Assembly: GCA_029053015.1 (NCBI GenBank) | Contig: JAIDHX010000013.1 | Location: 53,281 to 117,280 of the forward strand | Length of the DNA: 64,000 nt | Direction of reading: 5' to 3' | Origin: Lachnospiraceae bacterium | Lineage (GTDB): Bacteria; Bacillota; Clostridia; Lachnospirales; Lachnospiraceae | In this document: positions 50,381-59,669 of the stretch, piece after piece | How the letters are laid out: each line of letters starts with the position of its first letter | Numbering within the stretch: position 1 is the first letter of the stretch | Notes under the pieces: generated by a model | Database searches by the model: none | The model's input: the letters and a program-made list of their open reading frames with translations, nothing else | What the model was told of the DNA's origin: nothing | Program-made: the position numbers and the translations under genes

Positions 50381-50607
50381 ACCGTCACACCCTGTTCTTT
50401 CATGACTGCTAAAATATCCTCCACAATATAATCCTTTCCCTGTGTGTGAAGCGCCTCGAAACAGGGAACAATATAGCTGTTCAGGATATCACTTTTTACC
50501 GTCAGCGCATCATATACTTTTTCCGCCTCAAGTCCCAAATGAATCGCTATATTTTCCACACAAAAAATCGCAAATTCTAATTCCCTGTCATTGTGGATGA
50601 TATCCAT
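50377..50607 (-). CDS. DUF3791 small protein, first gene of intact module
   Basis: The ATG at 50607 is preceded by AGGAGG at 11 bases and gives 76 residues (MDIIHNDRELEFAIFCVENIAIHLGLEAEKVYDALTV, read in parts). The upstream ATG at 50631 has no ribosome binding site. Helical and soluble. Its stop overlaps the DUF3990 start by four bases, as in the decayed copy at 37165. Confidence 0.75.
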   Translation of the reverse strand: MDIIHNDRELEFAIFCVENIAIHLGLEAEKVYDALTVKSDILNSYIVPCFEALHTQGKDYIVEDILAVMKEQGVTV

Positions 50608-50683
50608 GGCATGAAATACCTCCTGTTTCATTGAGCGAAAACCACCGGATATATAAATCAGTTACTTCTACTGCACAAAATTC

Positions 50684-51745
50684 CTACCTCGTAGAAAGGA
50701 AAATATACTCCCTCTGCGCCACCTCGTCGTCGGGATAGGTCTTTAAGTAATTGTTCAACAGAACTTCTGCCTGTGTATATTCGCCCAAATGCTCGTAGGC
50801 TATAATCTCGTTAAACTGTAAGGTCTGTATCATGCCGTTGTCCGGAATCTGCATGGCATTCTGAAACGCCTCGAGCGCCAGTGCGTAATCCCCCTGTTTC
50901 ATGTAGCAAAGCCCAAGCTGGTTATAAATTTCGGCATTGCCCTCGTTTTTATTCAGATAGCCTGTGTAGACATTGGTAATCGCGTAGTTGTAATCCCCCG
51001 TCGCCTCATAGGCCATGCCGAGATACAGATACGCGTCCGCCGTACCGCTGCTCTTTGCATCCTCTAAAAGTACCTGCGCCTGCTCGTAATTTCCCAGATA
51101 ATAATTAATACAGCCCTTATCGAAAGCGCCCATTTTGGCCGAACGCTCGGCAAGCGCCGTCTCCAGATATTCACGTCCGGGTTCTTTATAGCCGTTTGCC
51201 GCAAGCACCTCATAAACCTGTATCAGACGGGCAAAATCGGAAGGGTCCAGTCTGATTGCCGCATCGAAATCCTCTTTCGCCGTCTCAAACTGTCCCTGGG
51301 AAAGTCTGGCATTGCCGCGCAGATAATAGGCATCCGCCTCTCCCGGCCTTAACGCTAAAATGGCGTTGTACACCTCTTCCGCCTCCTGATATCTGCCAAG
51401 CTTCTGATAAGCCGCCGCCAGATAGTAGTTTACATCAAAGTCCATGTCCGTCACAACACCGTCGCTCAAAGAAAGGCATAACAGCAGATTTTCCGCCGCC
51501 GCCTCATAGTCGGTCAGTCCGATGCAGGCAATCCCCCTGCCACGCGCAATCAGCCGGCTGTCTTCCCCGTTTGCCTCCGCCTCTGTAAAAGAGTCCAGCG
51601 CCGCACTGTAATTCATGGACGCAATATACTGCATCCCTTCCTCCACCTTGGAGCCCGCGCCCCTCTTTCCGCAGCCGGGAAGAACCGTAAACATCACCAT
51701 TATAAATAAAATAACAGGAAATCGCACTGTACCTTGTCTCTTCAT
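50684..51745 (-). CDS. TPR-repeat lipoprotein
   Basis: Start at the ATG at 51745 (an upstream TTG at 51769 is possible), about 353 residues. Signal peptide with lipobox LPGC. Then about eight tetratricopeptide repeats, the clearest being AYYLRGNARLSQGQFETAKEDFDAAIRLDP (in parts, about 145-175) and EIYNQLGLCYMKQGDYALALEAFQNAM. Anchored on the outer membrane face, it is likely a scaffold for protein contacts. Partners are unknown. Confidence 0.85.
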   Translation of the reverse strand: MKRQGTVRFPVILFIMVMFTVLPGCGKRGAGSKVEEGMQYIASMNYSAALDSFTEAEANGEDSRLIARGRGIACIGLTDYEAAAENLLLCLSLSDGVVTDMDFDVNYYLAAAYQKLGRYQEAEEVYNAILALRPGEADAYYLRGNARLSQGQFETAKEDFDAAIRLDPSDFARLIQVYEVLAANGYKEPGREYLETALAERSAKMGAFDKGCINYYLGNYEQAQVLLEDAKSSGTADAYLYLGMAYEATGDYNYAITNVYTGYLNKNEGNAEIYNQLGLCYMKQGDYALALEAFQNAMQIPDNGMIQTLQFNEIIAYEHLGEYTQAEVLLNNYLKTYPDDEVAQREYIFLSTR

Positions 51746-51806
51746 CCTTATACCCCATGCATATCGCAAGTTTTACCTGCGATACTGCCTAAATAGATAC
51801 TTTCTG

Positions 51807-52460
51807 TTACTCCCCGAATACAGCCTTGTAATCTGCCTGAAACTTTTCGATTCCGGCGTCGGTCAGCGGGTGCTTTGTCATCTGCACAATAACACTGTAG
51901 GGCACGGTCGCGATATCTGCTCCTGCCAGCGCGCAGTCCGTGACATGAATCGGATTGCGGATGCTCGCTGCGATAATCTGGGTTTCCAAATCCGTCACTG
52001 CAAAAATATCGGAAATCTCACGGATTAAGTCCACGCCGCGCACACTGATATCATCCAGCCTGCCAAGGAACGGGGAAACATAGGTAGCGCCCGCTCTTGC
52101 TGCCAGAAGCGCCTGATTTGCCGAAAAGATAAGGGTAACATTGGTCTTAATCCCCTCTGCGCTCAGCACCTTGCATGCCTTCAAACCTTCCACTGTCATA
52201 GGGATTTTTACTACCATATTGGGATGGATTTTCGCAATGGCGCGTCCCTCTGCAATCATGCCTTCCGCGTCCACTGTCGTCGCCTTCACCTCACCGCTGA
52301 TGGGACCGTCCACGATGGAAGCAATTTCCGCAATCACTTCTTCAAATACGCGTCCTTCCTTTGCTATCAGGGATGGGTTCGTGGTAACACCGCAGATAAC
52401 ACCCATATCATTTGCTTTTTTAATGTCCTCAATGTTTGCCGTATCGATGAAAAATCTCAT
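51807..52460 (-). CDS. fsa: Transaldolase-like fructose-6-phosphate aldolase
   Basis: 217 residues from the ATG at 52460 behind GAGGAGAG. Small (FSA/TalC-type) transaldolase fold with [30 protein letters not shown], the Schiff-base lysine K85 in MVVKIPMT, and [26 protein letters not shown]. It splits or transfers three-carbon units in sugar phosphate metabolism. Whether it acts as transaldolase or aldolase cannot be decided from these residues alone. Confidence 0.92.
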   Translation of the reverse strand: MRFFIDTANIEDIKKANDMGVICGVTTNPSLIAKEGRVFEEVIAEIASIVDGPISGEVKATTVDAEGMIAEGRAIAKIHPNMVVKIPMTVEGLKACKVLSAEGIKTNVTLIFSANQALLAARAGATYVSPFLGRLDDISVRGVDLIREISDIFAVTDLETQIIAASIRNPIHVTDCALAGADIATVPYSVIVQMTKHPLTDAGIEKFQADYKAVFGE

Positions 52461-52563
52461 AGGTTCTCTCCTCTTTGGATATAATCTTAGGAAACATGTC
52501 CTTAGCTCATTATATGCCAGAAAAGGGTGTAATAACAAGAGAGAATTTTATTTTTCCGGCAAA

Positions 52564-53247
52564 TTATTCTACTCTCCCAACTTCCTTCTTTTTGAATAAC
52601 CGCAGCAGTTTCCCTGCATAATGCGAAATAAAAATGCACATTCCAATCAAAGACAGGTATTCCAGATAAAAGAAGATTTTTGGCTCCTCATAATCCAGGA
52701 ATACAAATTCACTTTTCAAAAACAGATAAGTGGCAAAATCTCTTTTTACAAACACCCATCCCCCATACAATGCCACAAGCAGCCCTGCAATAAACAGAAT
52801 TGTGTTGCGGCTGCGGGTATCTGACTTTCTTTTTCCTTTCAGACTGCCGAGAACCATATTCCAGTGCAGTCCCAAATGCAGACCCATCAGTAAAAAGCCC
52901 CAATAGGAACCCAGAATATGCAGGCGTCTCGCCAATGCCAGCCCGCTTTCAATCGACAGGAATGCAAATACATATCTTGACAGGACAACACCGCTGTATA
53001 CCAGAACAGCCATGGAAAGCAGCGTCAGCATATCAATACTCACCTGAAAAATACGGAACGCCGTGTATTTTCCCCGGAACAGATTTTTATACCAGCCAAA
53101 GTTCAGTATATGGTGGACAGCGAACAGAACAAAGATTCCCGCGCCCACCCATTCATGGGCTTTTTCGCCCCAGAACTGATAACCCATCAGAAAAAGCAGG
53201 GCTGCCGTCATGAGTACATCAACGGCTCTTTTCAGTTTTCCTTTCAT
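52564..53247 (-). CDS. DUF4405 membrane protein (cytochrome b561-like)
   Basis: 227 residues with about six hydrophobic helices and several in-helix histidines (FAVHHILN, RRLHILGSYWG, HLGLHWNM) of the kind that bind haem in b-type cytochromes. The DUF4405 pattern (AVDVLMTAALLFLMGYQFWGEKAHEWVG at the start, read in parts) is clear. It could pass electrons across the membrane. Last gene of the TetR redox operon. Confidence 0.8.
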   Translation of the reverse strand: MKGKLKRAVDVLMTAALLFLMGYQFWGEKAHEWVGAGIFVLFAVHHILNFGWYKNLFRGKYTAFRIFQVSIDMLTLLSMAVLVYSGVVLSRYVFAFLSIESGLALARRLHILGSYWGFLLMGLHLGLHWNMVLGSLKGKRKSDTRSRNTILFIAGLLVALYGGWVFVKRDFATYLFLKSEFVFLDYEEPKIFFYLEYLSLIGMCIFISHYAGKLLRLFKKKEVGRVE

Positions 53248-53266
53248 GTCGTGCCTGCCATCCTTT

Positions 53267-54019
53267 CTATTTCAGGCTGCCATAGGCATCATCATCCACT
53301 GCTTCCAGCCATTCATTGGAACTGTCCGTGCCGGGGACTTCTATTGCCAGATGGGAAAACCAGCTATCCGGTGCAGCCCCGTGCCAGTGCTTCACCCCTG
53401 CCGGGATATTGACCACATCGCCGGGTTTCAATTCCAGTGCCTTCCTGCCCCACTCCTGATAGTAACCACGTCCTCCTACACAGACCAAGATCTGCCCACC
53501 GCCGGAAGATGCATGATGGATATGCCAGTTATTTCGGCAGCCCGGTTCAAAAGTGACATTAAAAATCCCCACCTGCTCTGTGGAAAGCGGCGCAAGGTAG
53601 CTCTGCCCAATAAAATACTGTGCAAAGCCGTCGTTCGGTTTTCCAATCGGAAACAGCATATTCTTTTCATGTGCTTCCCTTGCGCTCCCCGCCGGCACAT
53701 CCTCCGTCCAGACCTCCTTTGCCATCTTAAAAGCCGCCCATGCTTTCGGCCATCCTGCGTAAAATGCCGCATGGGTTAAAATCTCGGCAATTTCCTCTTT
53801 ATTGATTCCGTTATTTTTCGCGCTCATCAAATGATACTGGAATGAAGAATCCACCAGTCCCTGTGCCATTAAGGACACCACGGTCACAAGGGAACGATCC
53901 CTTAAGGAAAGTTTCTCTTCCCTATTCCATACCTCTCCAAACAAAACATCATCATTCAACTGTGCGAATTTCGGGGCAAATGTCCCAAGCTGATCTCTTC
54001 CTGCCGTCTGTTTTACCAT
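53267..54019 (-). CDS. Carboxymuconolactone decarboxylase-like / cupin two-domain protein
   Basis: 250 residues from the ATG at 54019 behind GGAGG. The N-terminal half (about 25-110) is AhpD/CMD-like (LSLRDRSLVTVVSLMAQG and EEIAEILTHAAFYAGWPKAW). The C-terminal half is a cupin with HIHHASSGGGQILVCVGGRGYYQEWG and HWHGA metal ligands (about 160-215). Such fusions occur in redox or lactone detoxification gene groups. The exact reaction is not known. Located 16 bases after the aldo/keto reductase. Confidence 0.85.
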   Translation of the reverse strand: MVKQTAGRDQLGTFAPKFAQLNDDVLFGEVWNREEKLSLRDRSLVTVVSLMAQGLVDSSFQYHLMSAKNNGINKEEIAEILTHAAFYAGWPKAWAAFKMAKEVWTEDVPAGSAREAHEKNMLFPIGKPNDGFAQYFIGQSYLAPLSTEQVGIFNVTFEPGCRNNWHIHHASSGGGQILVCVGGRGYYQEWGRKALELKPGDVVNIPAGVKHWHGAAPDSWFSHLAIEVPGTDSSNEWLEAVDDDAYGSLK

Positions 54020-54035
54020 AATCTTATCCTCCAAT

Positions 54036-55073
54036 CTATATTTTCTGGTTTCCTGTAGACCAGACATGTTTTTCCTTCGCTGCCGAAACCGTATTTTGTG
54101 CCATAACGCCTACCAAAGCATGTGGGACATACGGCTCCTCCAGATATGCACATTCCTCTTCTGAAAGGACGAAGTCGGCCGCTTTGACTGCGCCTTCTAT
54201 ATGATGCATTTTTGTGGCACCTACAACCGGGGCCGTTACTTTCGTCAAAAGCCACGCCAGGGAAATCTCCGTCATGGAAACACCATGCTTTTCTGCCAGT
54301 TCCATGACACGACTGATAATAATACTGTCCTGCCCGGCAGTCGCATCATATTTGAATTTTGCATAGCTGTCTTCTTCCAGACGCTTTGAAGTCTCTCCGG
54401 GAGCCTTGGACAGACGCCCGCCGGCCAGCGCACTGTAAGGTGTCATGGCAATATTATCCTCTGCACACAGTTTCGCCATCTCCCTTTCCTCCTCACGGAA
54501 GATCAGGTTGTAATGTCCCTGAATGGAAACAAATTTTGCAAAGCCTTCCTTTTCCGCCAGCGCATTCGCCTTCGCAAGCTGCCATGCAAAGCAGTTGGAA
54601 ATGCCGATATACCTTGCTTTCCCCGCTTTGACAATATTGTGCAGTCCCTCCATGATGTCATAAAGCGGCGTCCGGTAATCCCACATATGGTAAATATATA
54701 AATCCACATAATCCATGCCAAGGTTTTCAAGGCTCTTGTTTACCATCCGTTCAATGTGCTGCTGCCCGGTAATGCCTGCCTCTATGTCCTCCTGTGTCCG
54801 GGGAAGGAATTTTGTCGCAACTACAACATCTTCACGCTTCACATAATCCCGCAGCGCCCTTCCCACATACTGCTCACTGGTCCCGCTCTGGTAGCCGATT
54901 GCCGTGTCAAAAAAATTTACGCCCAGTTCCAGACCGTGTTTCATGATCTCACGGGAATGTTCTTCATCAAGAGTCCATGAATGCTGCCCGTTTCCCGCAT
55001 CGCCAAAGCCCATGCAGCCCATACAGATGCGGGATACCGTCAGTTCAGAATCGCCAAGTTTTGTAAACTTCAT
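54036..55073 (-). CDS. Aldo/keto reductase
   Basis: 345-residue NADPH-dependent TIM barrel. The tetrad is visible as D and Y in FFDTAIGYQSGTSEQYVG, K in VATKFLP and H in LYIYHMWDYRTP. The C-terminal SLAWLLTKVTAPVVGATKMHHI cofactor loop is complete. Of the Tas/YdhF-like large AKR type. It probably reduces reactive aldehydes or quinone-like electrophiles. Between the flavodoxin and CMD-cupin genes. Confidence 0.93.
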   Translation of the reverse strand: MKFTKLGDSELTVSRICMGCMGFGDAGNGQHSWTLDEEHSREIMKHGLELGVNFFDTAIGYQSGTSEQYVGRALRDYVKREDVVVATKFLPRTQEDIEAGITGQQHIERMVNKSLENLGMDYVDLYIYHMWDYRTPLYDIMEGLHNIVKAGKARYIGISNCFAWQLAKANALAEKEGFAKFVSIQGHYNLIFREEEREMAKLCAEDNIAMTPYSALAGGRLSKAPGETSKRLEEDSYAKFKYDATAGQDSIIISRVMELAEKHGVSMTEISLAWLLTKVTAPVVGATKMHHIEGAVKAADFVLSEEECAYLEEPYVPHALVGVMAQNTVSAAKEKHVWSTGNQKI

Positions 55074-55085
55074 CGCATTTTCCTC

Positions 55086-55805
55086 CTATTCTATTTGCCC
55101 GATACTGCCAAGCCACTCTGACACTTTGTCTTCTGCATTGCCTGCCGCTGAGTCGCTGACATGAAGCCCGTCAAGGATATCTGCGCCCGGTTCAAGACTC
55201 CCGATTGTTTTCGGTGTTCCTGAGAGGCCGCTTCCCCCGCTGGTACAGAAAGGAGCGATTGTCTTTCCTGTCAGATCATAAGTATCAAAAAAGGTATACA
55301 AAATCCTCGGCATGTCTCCCCACCAGATGGGATAGCCTACGTAAATCACATCATATTCTGCTATATCTTCTATGCCGCCGGAAATAGCAGGACGTGCATC
55401 CGCATCGTTCTGCTCCGCTGTTGCACGGGTGCTCCTGTCATTATAATTCAGGTCTTCATCCGTATATGGTTGTTCCGGCACAATCTCATAAACATCTGCT
55501 CCCTGCAGTCTGGCGATGGTTTCCGCTACTGCCTTTGTATTGCCCGTGGCGGAAAAATAAACCACCAGCACTTTTGATCCGTTTTCTGTGGATTCGGTGT
55601 CACCGGGTGTTTCTGCCTGATCCGGATTCTGCGTTTCTGTTTCCGTTCCTGACTGATCCGGCTGTCCTGTTCCATTGTCCGGCTCAGCTGTCTGTACAGG
55701 AGAATCCGTTGCCGCCTCATCAGACGGTTTGCCCGCATCACTGCCGCAGGCGGCAAGCGTAAACATCAGTGTAACTGTCATAAGAAGTGTAATTATTTTT
55801 TTCAT
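55086..55805 (-). CDS. Flavodoxin lipoprotein
   Basis: 240 residues from the ATG at 55805 behind AAAGGAG. Signal peptide with lipobox LAAC (C20), then a Thr/Glu/Gln/Asp-rich linker of about 50 residues, then a flavodoxin domain (about 75-240) with the FMN phosphate loop YFSATGNTKAVAETIA and GYPIWWGDMPRILYTFF. It carries electrons at the membrane surface, perhaps to the DUF4405 protein or the reductases of the operon. Confidence 0.9.
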   Translation of the reverse strand: MKKIITLLMTVTLMFTLAACGSDAGKPSDEAATDSPVQTAEPDNGTGQPDQSGTETETQNPDQAETPGDTESTENGSKVLVVYFSATGNTKAVAETIARLQGADVYEIVPEQPYTDEDLNYNDRSTRATAEQNDADARPAISGGIEDIAEYDVIYVGYPIWWGDMPRILYTFFDTYDLTGKTIAPFCTSGGSGLSGTPKTIGSLEPGADILDGLHVSDSAAGNAEDKVSEWLGSIGQIE

Positions 55806-55858
55806 GGTTTTTCTCCTTTCCATTCCGGCCTTTTAAGCCGGTGACTTTTCTAAATGAT

Positions 55859-56479
55859 TTATGTCAACAATTTCTTAACTTCGGTATAGGTAATCTCATA
55901 AATAGACATATACACATAGTTTACCCCCGCCTGCTTCATCGCTTCTCTCTGCTTATCCGTTACCACGGTATAAGGATAAATTCCAAACATAAACGGAAAA
56001 AAGGAATAGATAAAGCTCTGCTTATCCTGAACCGTCATCTCCGGGAAAAATTTATCCAGGCAATTCCTGACTTCTGCCAGTGACTGCCCATAAACCACCT
56101 TGAAATCTATCAACCGTTCAATGCGGCTGTTATCTTCCATATCATAGTGATTCATCGACATAATCTTGAGCAGGTTGTGCCGTTCTTCCAGAGAATGAGC
56201 CAATGCATCCGCAAACTCTGCCGGAGCTAATTTTTCATTCTCTGCCTGAATCTGTTTCAGCTTGTCAATCCACAATTCATACTCCCTCTGCAGCAGTGCC
56301 AGAAAGATTTCCTCTTTTGTCTGGAAATAATTGTAGATAGAAGTTCGGGTAAAAGATGTGGCATTTCCAATCTCCTTAATGGTAATATCCTTAAAACTCA
56401 TGGTCTTATACAATTCAGCGCAGGCTGTAATAATCTCCTCTTTTCTTGCCTCCGTCAGTTCTTTTGATCCCTTTGGCAT
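55859..56479 (-). CDS. TetR-family repressor
   Basis: 206 residues. N-terminal helix-turn-helix (IKEIGNATSFTRTSIYNYFQTKEEIF, about 34-59, read in parts), then a helical ligand-binding domain of about 140 residues. It lies 12 bases after the flavin reductase gene. Two copies of a 13-base palindrome flank the promoter of the operon and are the likely operators. The inducer is unknown; the redox enzymes suggest an electrophile or quinone. Confidence 0.9.
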   Translation of the reverse strand: MPKGSKELTEARKEEIITACAELYKTMSFKDITIKEIGNATSFTRTSIYNYFQTKEEIFLALLQREYELWIDKLKQIQAENEKLAPAEFADALAHSLEERHNLLKIMSMNHYDMEDNSRIERLIDFKVVYGQSLAEVRNCLDKFFPEMTVQDKQSFIYSFFPFMFGIYPYTVVTDKQREAMKQAGVNYVYMSIYEITYTEVKKLLT

Positions 56480-56490
56480 CCTATCCCCTC

Positions 56491-57045
56491 CTACACGGTT
56501 TCCCCATTCTTAAATGACAGGCATTTTCCAAGCACATCCCCTGTCTTCAAATATTCGTAAGTCGGGAACTCAAACAGAACCGGTTTCAGTTCGTGATAAT
56601 CTACTTTTCCTGCTTCGTTCAAACATCTCTCTTCTACATAAGTCCCACTGATCGTACAGATAAAACTTTCAAATCCGGGAGTGTCGTATCTGTCGATGAC
56701 CGTACATTCCATGACCAAAGGGGACTTTTTGATTATCGGGGTCCCTTCCTCTCCAAGTTCATACTCAAACAGAGCTGACTTATCCGATTTTGCCCCGCTT
56801 ACAGCGCCGGCATAATCTGCCTGCGGCAATATCCCTTCGTCCACAATATTGATGGAAAGTTTCCGGCCCTTCTTAATGACGCCATTGATAAAATGTTGAG
56901 CCGCAAGGCTTACCAGAACACGGTCATGTCCAATAATGCCGATGTGGGCGACAAGCGTCCATGTGGGCTTATCTTCGTTCATAGCGCCGATAACAGTAAC
57001 CGGGGTAGGATATAATGCCAGTTGTGATCCTATATTTTTCTTCAT
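56491..57045 (-). CDS. Flavin reductase-like FMN-binding protein
   Basis: 184 residues from the ATG at 57045 behind AAGGAGAG. Flavin reductase/flavoredoxin fold: SQLALYPTPVTVIGAMNEDKPTWTLVAHIG at the start (read in parts), LVSLAAQHFINGVIKKG, and LVMECTVID near the dimer interface. It binds FMN and reduces flavin or a substrate with electrons from NAD(P)H or flavodoxin. First gene of the TetR operon. Confidence 0.88.
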   Translation of the reverse strand: MKKNIGSQLALYPTPVTVIGAMNEDKPTWTLVAHIGIIGHDRVLVSLAAQHFINGVIKKGRKLSINIVDEGILPQADYAGAVSGAKSDKSALFEYELGEEGTPIIKKSPLVMECTVIDRYDTPGFESFICTISGTYVEERCLNEAGKVDYHELKPVLFEFPTYEYLKTGDVLGKCLSFKNGETV

Positions 57046-57067
57046 GATTCTACTCTCCTTTTCATTC

Positions 57068-57117
57068 TGACACGGTGTCAGCATCTTTATTATGCACGTA
57101 TTCTGACACCGTGTCAA
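57068..57117 (-). promoter_or_regulatory. TetR-controlled promoter with two operator palindromes
   Basis: TGACACGGTGTCA (57068-57080) and TGACACCGTGTCA (57104-57116) are perfect palindromes with the same outer half and centres 36 bases apart. On the minus strand TTGACA (57112-57117) is 17 bases from CATAAT (57089-57094). One operator overlaps the -35, the other the start region. This fits autorepression by the TetR protein encoded second in the operon. Confidence 0.85.
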
Positions 57118-57232
57118 TATCTATTCTTATTTTTTATCCTAAGAACACAGAAAATTCACAATTTCACCACAAAGCACGAATCTTCCAATCCACTGACGAC
57201 ATTCTCCGCCGCCTGCAAATCTTACACAAAAC

Positions 57233-57263
57233 AAAAAAGGCAAAAGAGTGCGCCTCTTCTGCC
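57233..57263 (-). terminator. Intrinsic terminator after the DUF1540 gene
   Basis: On the minus strand GGCAGAAGAG pairs with CTCTTTTGCC around GCGCA, followed by TTTTTT. It ends the thrS-DUF1540 side and faces the TetR operon. Confidence 0.85.
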
Positions 57264-57288
57264 CATAAAACTGTATTTTGTTCTTTGC

Positions 57289-57603
57289 CTATCTTTCACG
57301 GAACGTACCGCAGGCGGTCTCACGACAGTCGCAGGCGCCACAGCCCTTGATGTCCACATGCTCCGCCATGCACTTGTAATCCTCGTTATGGACACAGTCC
57401 GTCGCCTCACAGTCAATGCTGATAATACGGCTCGGGTGCTCTAAGGAGCTTGTATAAGCGCCGTCCCTGCGCTGCATAAAGCTCTCGCAGCAGGTGTCTT
57501 CATCCCTGTGCGCCCGCTCTCCGCCGACACAGATATCGCCCTTACAGCAGTAACACTGATTGTTATAGGTACAATTTTCTACACTGCAGCATAATTCAGC
57601 CAT
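57289..57603 (-). CDS. Cysteine-rich DUF1540 protein
   Basis: 104 residues with two DUF1540-type modules (LCCSVENCTYNNQCYCCKGDI near the start, and IDCEATDCVHNEDYKCMAEHVDI later, read in parts), each with Cys spaced for metal binding, 16 Cys in total. Probably a small zinc- or other metal-binding protein. No role is known beyond frequent occurrence in Clostridia. It follows thrS by 70 bases and has an AAAGGAGG site. Confidence 0.85.
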   Translation of the reverse strand: MAELCCSVENCTYNNQCYCCKGDICVGGERAHRDEDTCCESFMQRRDGAYTSSLEHPSRIISIDCEATDCVHNEDYKCMAEHVDIKGCGACDCRETACGTFRER

Positions 57604-57673
57604 AGTAAGTCCTCCTTTTTTATTAGTCAGACTTAGTATGGCTGATAAATGCGGTCTTTATTCACCGTTTATG

Positions 57674-59635
57674 CTATTTACTCTCTTCCTGCACTTCTTC
57701 CTTGCGGATTGCCTTGGTGCGGATTTCCTCTAAAATATCCTTCATAAATACATCCAGCGTTTTCTGGCCTTCGTCGCCGAGGAAACGGCTCCTCACGGAA
57801 ACAAGGTTTTCTTCTTCCTCCTTCTGTCCGACAACGAGCATATAAGGCACTTTTGCCAGTCTGGTTTCGCGAATCTTATAACCAATTTTTTCCGAGCGGT
57901 TATCTACAGTCGCCAAAATACCGTTTTCTTTTAAAGTATCCATTACCTTTGCCGCATATTCCGCATATTTTTCGGAAATGGGAAGCACACGCACCTGCTC
58001 GGGACAGAGCCATGTGGGGAATTTGCCGGCATATTTTTCCGTCAGCCATGCCAACGTTCTCTCATAGCAGCCCATGGAGGTTCTGTGGATAATATAAGGA
58101 CGCTGTTTTTCACCGTTCTGGTCGATGTAGTACATGTCAAACTGCTCCGCAAGCAGGGCATCCCACTGAATGGTAATCATGGTGTCCTCCTTGCCGTACA
58201 CGTTCTTCGCCTGAATATCCACCTTGGGACCATAGAAAGCGGCTTCTCCTATTGCTTCATAGAAGGGAATCTCCAGTTCTTCCAGCACTCTCCTGATGTG
58301 TCCTTCTGTTTCCTCCCAGACCTCAGCTTCACCGATGTATTTGTCCTTATTTTCAGGATCCCATTTGGAAAGCCTGTAAGTCACATCTTCCTCCACGCCG
58401 AGCGTTTTCAGGCAGTACCTTGCGAGGGCAATACAATCCTTAAATTCCTGTACCATCTGATCCGGTCTGACAATCAAATGCCCTTCGGATATGGTAAACT
58501 GGCGGACACGGGTAAGTCCGTGCATCTCGCCGGAATCCTCATTGCGGAACAGTGTGGAAGTCTCACCGTAACGCAGGGGCAGATCCCTGTAAGATTTCTG
58601 GCTTGCCTTATAGACATAGTACTGGAACGGGCAGGTCATGGGACGCAGGGCAAATACCTCCTTGTCCTTTTCCTCATCTCCCAGCACAAACATGCCGTCC
58701 GTGTAATGATCCCAGTGTCCGGAAATTTTATACAAATCACTCTTTGCCATAAGAGGCGTCTTAGTCCGCAGATATCCTCTCTTTTCCTCTTCGTCCTCAA
58801 TCCACCGCTGCATGGTCTGTATCATCTTGGCGCCCTTCGGCATCAGAAGCGGAAGCCCCTGTCCGATCACGTCCACCGTGGTAAACAGCTCCATCTCGCG
58901 TCCTAACTTGTTGTGGTCGCGGTTCTTGATGTCCGCAAGGTAAGCAAGATACTCCTCAAGCTCCTCCTTTTTATTAAAGGCAGTACCGTAAATTCTCTGC
59001 AGCATGGGGTTTTCGGACTTTCCTCTCCAGTATGCACCTGAGGAAGAGGTCAGCTTAAACGCCTTAATCCCCTTTGTGCTCATCAGATGGGGGCCTGCGC
59101 ACAAATCCACAAACTCTCCCTGACTGTAGAAGGAAATGACTGCGTCCTCCGGCAGATCCCGTATCAGTTCCACCTTGTAAGGCTCGTTTTTCTCCTCCAT
59201 GAATTTGATGGCTTCTTCTCTGGGAAGCGTGAATTTCTCCAGCTTTCTTCCCTCTTTTATGATTTTTTTCATCTCTGCTTCCAGCTTATCCAAATCTTCT
59301 CTGGAAAAAGGCTCATGATCAAAATCATAGTAATAGCCCGTGTCAATCGACGGACCGATGGCAAGCTTCGTCTCCGGAAACAGCCTCTTTACTGCCTCAG
59401 CCAGTACATGGGACGCCGTATGGCGCACCACCTGAAGACCTTCTTTATCGTTTGCCGTCAGTATACTCAAGGTGCAGTCCGCATCGATAACCGTGCGCAA
59501 GTCCTCCACCTTTCCGTTTATCTCTGCGGCACATGCCGCCCTTGCCAGCCCTTCGCTGATATCAAGCGCAATGTCGTATGCGCTCATCGCCTGTGCGTAT
59601 TCCTTGACAGAACTGTCTTTTAATGTAATCTTCAT
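57674..59635 (-). CDS. thrS: Threonyl-tRNA synthetase
   Basis: The ATG at 59635 (GGGAG five bases before) gives 653 residues, the normal size. TGS domain (1-63), editing domain with HTASH (about 73-77) and the later CAGPHLMST, class II catalytic core with motif 2 (FRNEDSGEMHGLTRVRQF, read in parts) and zinc ligand in RPMTCPF, motif 3 TSMGCYERTLAW-like segment, and anticodon-binding domain (from about 540). Charges tRNA-Thr. Expression is controlled by the T-box leader at 59977-60246. Confidence 0.97.
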   Translation of the reverse strand: MKITLKDSSVKEYAQAMSAYDIALDISEGLARAACAAEINGKVEDLRTVIDADCTLSILTANDKEGLQVVRHTASHVLAEAVKRLFPETKLAIGPSIDTGYYYDFDHEPFSREDLDKLEAEMKKIIKEGRKLEKFTLPREEAIKFMEEKNEPYKVELIRDLPEDAVISFYSQGEFVDLCAGPHLMSTKGIKAFKLTSSSGAYWRGKSENPMLQRIYGTAFNKKEELEEYLAYLADIKNRDHNKLGREMELFTTVDVIGQGLPLLMPKGAKMIQTMQRWIEDEEEKRGYLRTKTPLMAKSDLYKISGHWDHYTDGMFVLGDEEKDKEVFALRPMTCPFQYYVYKASQKSYRDLPLRYGETSTLFRNEDSGEMHGLTRVRQFTISEGHLIVRPDQMVQEFKDCIALARYCLKTLGVEEDVTYRLSKWDPENKDKYIGEAEVWEETEGHIRRVLEELEIPFYEAIGEAAFYGPKVDIQAKNVYGKEDTMITIQWDALLAEQFDMYYIDQNGEKQRPYIIHRTSMGCYERTLAWLTEKYAGKFPTWLCPEQVRVLPISEKYAEYAAKVMDTLKENGILATVDNRSEKIGYKIRETRLAKVPYMLVVGQKEEEENLVSVRSRFLGDEGQKTLDVFMKDILEEIRTKAIRKEEVQEESK

Positions 59636-59669
59636 TTTTTCTCCCATCCGCGCTGCTTTAGCGCCATTT

